Below, piece after piece: positions 61,337 to 64,000 of a stretch of 64,000 nucleotides of DNA (position 1 is the stretch's first letter; the number at the start of each line of letters is the position of its first letter). Made by a program: the position numbers and the translations under genes. This DNA is from FACHB-T130 sp042747725 (lineage in GTDB: Bacteria; Cyanobacteriota; Cyanobacteriia; Cyanobacteriales; FACHB-T130). The stretch lies in NCBI RefSeq assembly GCF_042747725.1, contig NZ_JBHZGO010000110.1:251994-315993 (forward strand). Reading direction: 5' to 3'. Below the pieces are notes generated by a model. It had not been told where the DNA came from, ran no database searches, and saw only the letters and a list, made by a program, of their open reading frames with translations.

Positions 61337-63505
61337 ATGGCTAAGCCGGGTCAATCCTCCTTCCGTCGCATCCTGCTGTCACGCATTTTGCTTTTGAGCG
61401 TCCCGGTACTGCTGATGGGGGTGTATGTAACCTACAGAAAAGCACGATCTAGCATACTGGAAACCGCTCGCCAAAATCTCACCGAAAGTGCAGTGAGAAA
61501 AGGAGAGAGCATGAGCGAGTCAATTAAAGCGCTCTCTGCCAACTTAGTGACCGCAAGTGAAGCCGTCGTACTGCAATCGCGATCGCCAGAAGCTTATCAA
61601 AAATTTTTAAACCAACTCGCCCAACAATTGCCGACGCAAGTCCAGTGCATTCAACTCATCAACGTGGAAACGGGAGAGATTGCTGCTAGTACTTGTGGGC
61701 AGGAACCCATTAGTACGCTAGATGCAAGTCAGTGGCCCCAGCAGCAAAAAGAATTACTATTAGACACTTCCAAAGTGCAGGTAAAATCGCTGCTTCCCAG
61801 AACCTCCCCGGTCAATTCAACTGCTAAAGAGAATCAACCCAGCCCTAAAAGCCAACTCAGATTGATTTTCAGTGCGCCTGTTTATGACAGCACGGGTTCT
61901 CTGCGTTATGCCCTGAGTGTCCAATCAGCTCTACTGAAACAAGAGCGTGCCAAACCAGGGTCTCTGACTGGCTATCCAGTCGTGATTGACCAGGATGGAA
62001 CCATTTTGGCGCATCCCATTACCCAGCGAGTCGGAAGAAATATTCAGCAGGAGGCAGATGGAGAACGCCTCGAAACTGTAATGAAAAACGCGATCGCGGG
62101 TAGAAATGATTTTCTGCACTTGTTTTCTTTCGAGAAAAACGGTGTGGAATTACTCGCAGGATATACCCCGATTCCCAGTCCCATTAGCAACCAGTCGGAT
62201 CGCCAGTGGGTTATCTTAGCCGTCACTCGCTTAGATAGTGCCCTATCGGGTCTAAAAGAAATTCAACAGGTGCTGGTGATTCTGACATTTGGCTTAATCG
62301 CCGCTAGTCTACTGGCAACGTTGTATATCTCTCGCGAACTGGCGCTGCCATTGGAGCAATTGAGAGACTACGCTGGGTCTAAAGGGCACTTTCACTCCAC
62401 AGACCCGGTTCCTCACAACTTCAAAATCCGAGAATTCAATCAATTATCGGAAGCGCTCGATAATATGGTGGAGCGCCTGAAAGCGTGGGCAGAAGAAATC
62501 GAAACAGCCTGGAAAGAAGCACAAGCAGCTAACCAGCTGAAAAATGAGTTTCTAGCGAATACTTCCCACGAGCTAAGAACTCCCTTGAATGCCATCATTG
62601 GTTGCATTCGCCTAGTACGAGATGACTGCTGCGATGACCGCGAAGAAGAGATGGATTTCTTGCAGCGAGCAGATGATGCAGCGATTCACCTCCTGGGAAT
62701 CATCAATGACGTTCTGGATATTGCCAAAATTGAAGCGGGTAAGCTTTCCGTCGTCATGGAGCCAGTCGATCTGCGAAAGTTGCTTAAGGAAGTGATTGAT
62801 TTACAGGCTGTTCCGATTCAGCAAAAAGGTTTGCAGTTTAATACACCAGATTTGCCAGAATCAATTCCTATCCGTACTGACCCCGCAAAACTCAAGCAGG
62901 TGCTGCTAAATGTGGTTGGCAACGCGGCTAAATTTACTGAAAAAGGCAGCGTCACGATTACCACCCGGATAGAGACCAGTCATGGCAAAGAACAGGCAGT
63001 GGGTAGTTCTCTACCTCCTAGCTCTCATTTATCGAATGGGGTCACTCAAGCCGCGACAGTGAGTAATGAAGAACAAACAAAAATCCAGGCGGTGGCATCT
63101 GTGGGCAATGGGCAAGAAGTAAGAGAAGAATCGGCTAGCATCTCGAATGGAGCTTCTAGCCTTTCTCGAAGCCTTTTGACAGGAACTGCGAACTCTCTCA
63201 AAGAGCGTCTCGTGCCTTCTATGCGTGTTGTTGTGACAGTTCACGATACGGGGATTGGCATTGACCCGAATCAACAGCATAAACTCTTTCGTCCCTTTGT
63301 CATGATTGATGGCACGACGACCCGAAAATTTGGCGGCACAGGTCTGGGGCTAGCAATTTCTCGGAACTTAATGGAACTGATGGGAGGTAGCATCACGCTA
63401 TCGAGCGGGGGAGCAGGTCTGGGCACGACCGTGGAGATTGCCGTGCCGATGATTGATACTTCAGTGTTGCCAACTCTTGAGTCTACTAATGCGGCAAAAA
63501 ATTAA
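61337..63505 (+). CDS. Membrane sensor histidine kinase (Cache-HAMP-HisKA-HATPase)
   Basis: The 722-residue protein has a membrane helix at about 13-32, an extracytoplasmic sensor of about 270 residues (Cache-like: SALLKQERAKPGSLTGYPVVIDQDGTILAHP), a second helix at about 307-329 and a HAMP segment. The DHp domain has phospho-accepting His411 in ANTSHELRTPLNAIIG. The ATPase domain shows LLNVVGNAAKFTEKG (N box), VHDTGIGID (G1) and FGGTGLGLAIS (G2). Between the N and G1 boxes about 80 Ser/Gln-rich residues are inserted, more than is common. No response regulator is adjacent. It is probably an orphan kinase with its partner elsewhere. Confidence 0.9.
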   Translation: MAKPGQSSFRRILLSRILLLSVPVLLMGVYVTYRKARSSILETARQNLTESAVRKGESMSESIKALSANLVTASEAVVLQSRSPEAYQKFLNQLAQQLPTQVQCIQLINVETGEIAASTCGQEPISTLDASQWPQQQKELLLDTSKVQVKSLLPRTSPVNSTAKENQPSPKSQLRLIFSAPVYDSTGSLRYALSVQSALLKQERAKPGSLTGYPVVIDQDGTILAHPITQRVGRNIQQEADGERLETVMKNAIAGRNDFLHLFSFEKNGVELLAGYTPIPSPISNQSDRQWVILAVTRLDSALSGLKEIQQVLVILTFGLIAASLLATLYISRELALPLEQLRDYAGSKGHFHSTDPVPHNFKIREFNQLSEALDNMVERLKAWAEEIETAWKEAQAANQLKNEFLANTSHELRTPLNAIIGCIRLVRDDCCDDREEEMDFLQRADDAAIHLLGIINDVLDIAKIEAGKLSVVMEPVDLRKLLKEVIDLQAVPIQQKGLQFNTPDLPESIPIRTDPAKLKQVLLNVVGNAAKFTEKGSVTITTRIETSHGKEQAVGSSLPPSSHLSNGVTQAATVSNEEQTKIQAVASVGNGQEVREESASISNGASSLSRSLLTGTANSLKERLVPSMRVVVTVHDTGIGIDPNQQHKLFRPFVMIDGTTTRKFGGTGLGLAISRNLMELMGGSITLSSGGAGLGTTVEIAVPMIDTSVLPTLESTNAAKN

Positions 63506-63693
63506 TAATTAGGCTACCTGTTTCACTGCGGAATGAAACCCCTCCCCGTCAAGGAAAAGGGGTGCATAGAGGGCATCTCAATGGTGAAAATTTACATCAA
63601 AACCTTTCCTTAATCCCCTCGTTTACAGGGAGAAGTAAATTTCGCCCTCGCCTTGAAAGGGGAAAAATTGAATAATCTTTAATTTTTCATTGA

Positions 63694-63745
63694 CTGGGGA
63701 ACCTGAAAGACTATCCGAATCTGGGATTGAGGTCAGGTTCCCCAG
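63694..63745. repeat. 13-bp perfect inverted repeat (52-bp element)
   Basis: CTGGGGAACCTGA (63694-63706) and TCAGGTTCCCCAG (63733-63745) are exact inverses around a 26-base loop. It may be a small palindromic repeat. Confidence 0.7.
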
Positions 63746-63805
63746 CACTGGTGATATTTGTTGGGTTACTCTTACGCTCAACCATTCCCTACGATTTTTA
63801 TTCAT

Positions 63806-63882
63806 CAGGACTTACGCAAAGCTTATACATATAGCGTTTTTTCGGGTTCAATTCCCCTGTGGTTGCCCACACTGGCAATGTT
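63806..63882. mobile_element. Diverged, partial copy of the 3557-3647 MITE-like element
   Basis: It begins CAGGACTTACGCAAAGCTTATA, which is the inverse complement of the right end of the first element, and continues with the inner CAATTCCCCTGTGGTTGCCC, matching the first element's interior. The far 14-bp end is not recognisable, so this copy is incomplete. Confidence 0.6.
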
Positions 63883-63935
63883 CTAGACGTGTGGAAATGA
63901 GAGAATGAGAGGAGTTGTCTTTCCTGTCCTGACCA

Positions 63936-64000
63936 ATGATATTAGAACCTGTGTTGTGTCCCGATTGTAGCAGTGATGATGTGGTGAGACACGGTCGCTC
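63936..64000 (+). CDS. IS1-like InsA transposase N-terminus, partial at right edge
   Basis: From ATG 63936 the frame reads MILEPVLCPDCSSDDVVRHGRS and leaves the window. The CPxC zinc-finger start followed by VVRHGRS is like the opening of IS1-family InsA proteins, which read CPxCxxxxxVVRNGKS. Only 21 complete codons are visible, so the family is probable and the element's state is unknown. Its left inverted end should lie in the preceding few tens of bases. Confidence 0.55.
   Translation, partial: MILEPVLCPDCSSDDVVRHGR

Larger units (their letters stand above)
63506..63935. other. Repeat-rich intergenic region
   Basis: 430 bases with several short repeats and no gene. It includes the inverted pair at 63694-63745, a GTTGGGTTACTC...CTCAACC repeat relic near 63760-63795, and the MITE-like copy at 63806. 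Confidence 0.5.

Overview
The window is a piece of a cyanobacterial chromosome. The octamer GCGATCGC (HIP1) recurs throughout. Gene families typical of cyanobacteria are present: a CpcS/CpeS-type phycobiliprotein lyase, a SyCRP1-like regulator, a TxlA/HCF164-like thioredoxin, an SLH-OprB outer-membrane porin, a CSP41-like atypical SDR, a DUF2232 membrane protein and a bifunctional-nuclease-domain protein. The genus cannot be fixed from this sequence. The abundance of small dispersed repeats and decayed genes fits a large-genome filamentous lineage, which is an inference.

Layout. Positions 1-7000 hold a partial GDSL esterase, a decayed amidase remnant, a peptidoglycan-binding M15-type peptidase, a thioredoxin-fold lipoprotein, an SLH protein and a type IA topoisomerase. 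After about 1 kb of AT-rich DNA, 8001-24063 holds the main accessory locus, a PUFA-synthase/heterocyst-glycolipid-type multienzyme cluster. Its parts are a PfaA/HglE-like KS-AT-ACP-ACP protein, a KR-DH part that reads as its continuation in the -1 frame across a run of nine A, a 2298-residue KS-CLF-AT-DH-DH-DH-DH protein, and a PfaD-type enoyl reductase. 24187-30500 carries a LysR fragment, TxlA, a tiny secreted Cys-rich peptide behind a MerR-type promoter, a NIL/ferredoxin protein, a 19-repeat HEAT protein, SurE, a broken small gene and a CSP41-like SDR. 30500-37555 carries PgsA, a sugar transferase, an Hsp70-like protein and a very acidic coiled-coil protein. 38086-46886 carries a CRP regulator, UspA, DUF2232-CobT, a coiled-coil protein, a CpcS lyase, a solute-binding lipoprotein and a GGDEF-EAL response regulator. 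47506-64000 carries a kinase pseudogene, an Fe-S aldo/keto reductase, a BFN protein, riboflavin synthase, an M23 peptidase, biotin ligase, PgeF, a secreted low-complexity protein, a porin, a RibD-C reductase, a sensor kinase and the start of an IS1-like transposase.

How the genes work together. The lipid-synthase genes supply almost everything for iterative chain building: condensation, acyl loading, carrier, ketoreduction, dehydration/isomerisation and enoyl reduction. No phosphopantetheinyl transferase or releasing enzyme is seen beside them, so those must act from elsewhere. The most notable observations are the A9 frameshift junction inside the PfaA-like synthase, its two ACP copies that differ only at synonymous sites, the fused architecture of the large subunit, and the Cys-rich peptide preceded by a textbook 20-bp-spaced MerR-type promoter with no MerR gene nearby. 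Most other genes are housekeeping and sit singly or in short pairs.
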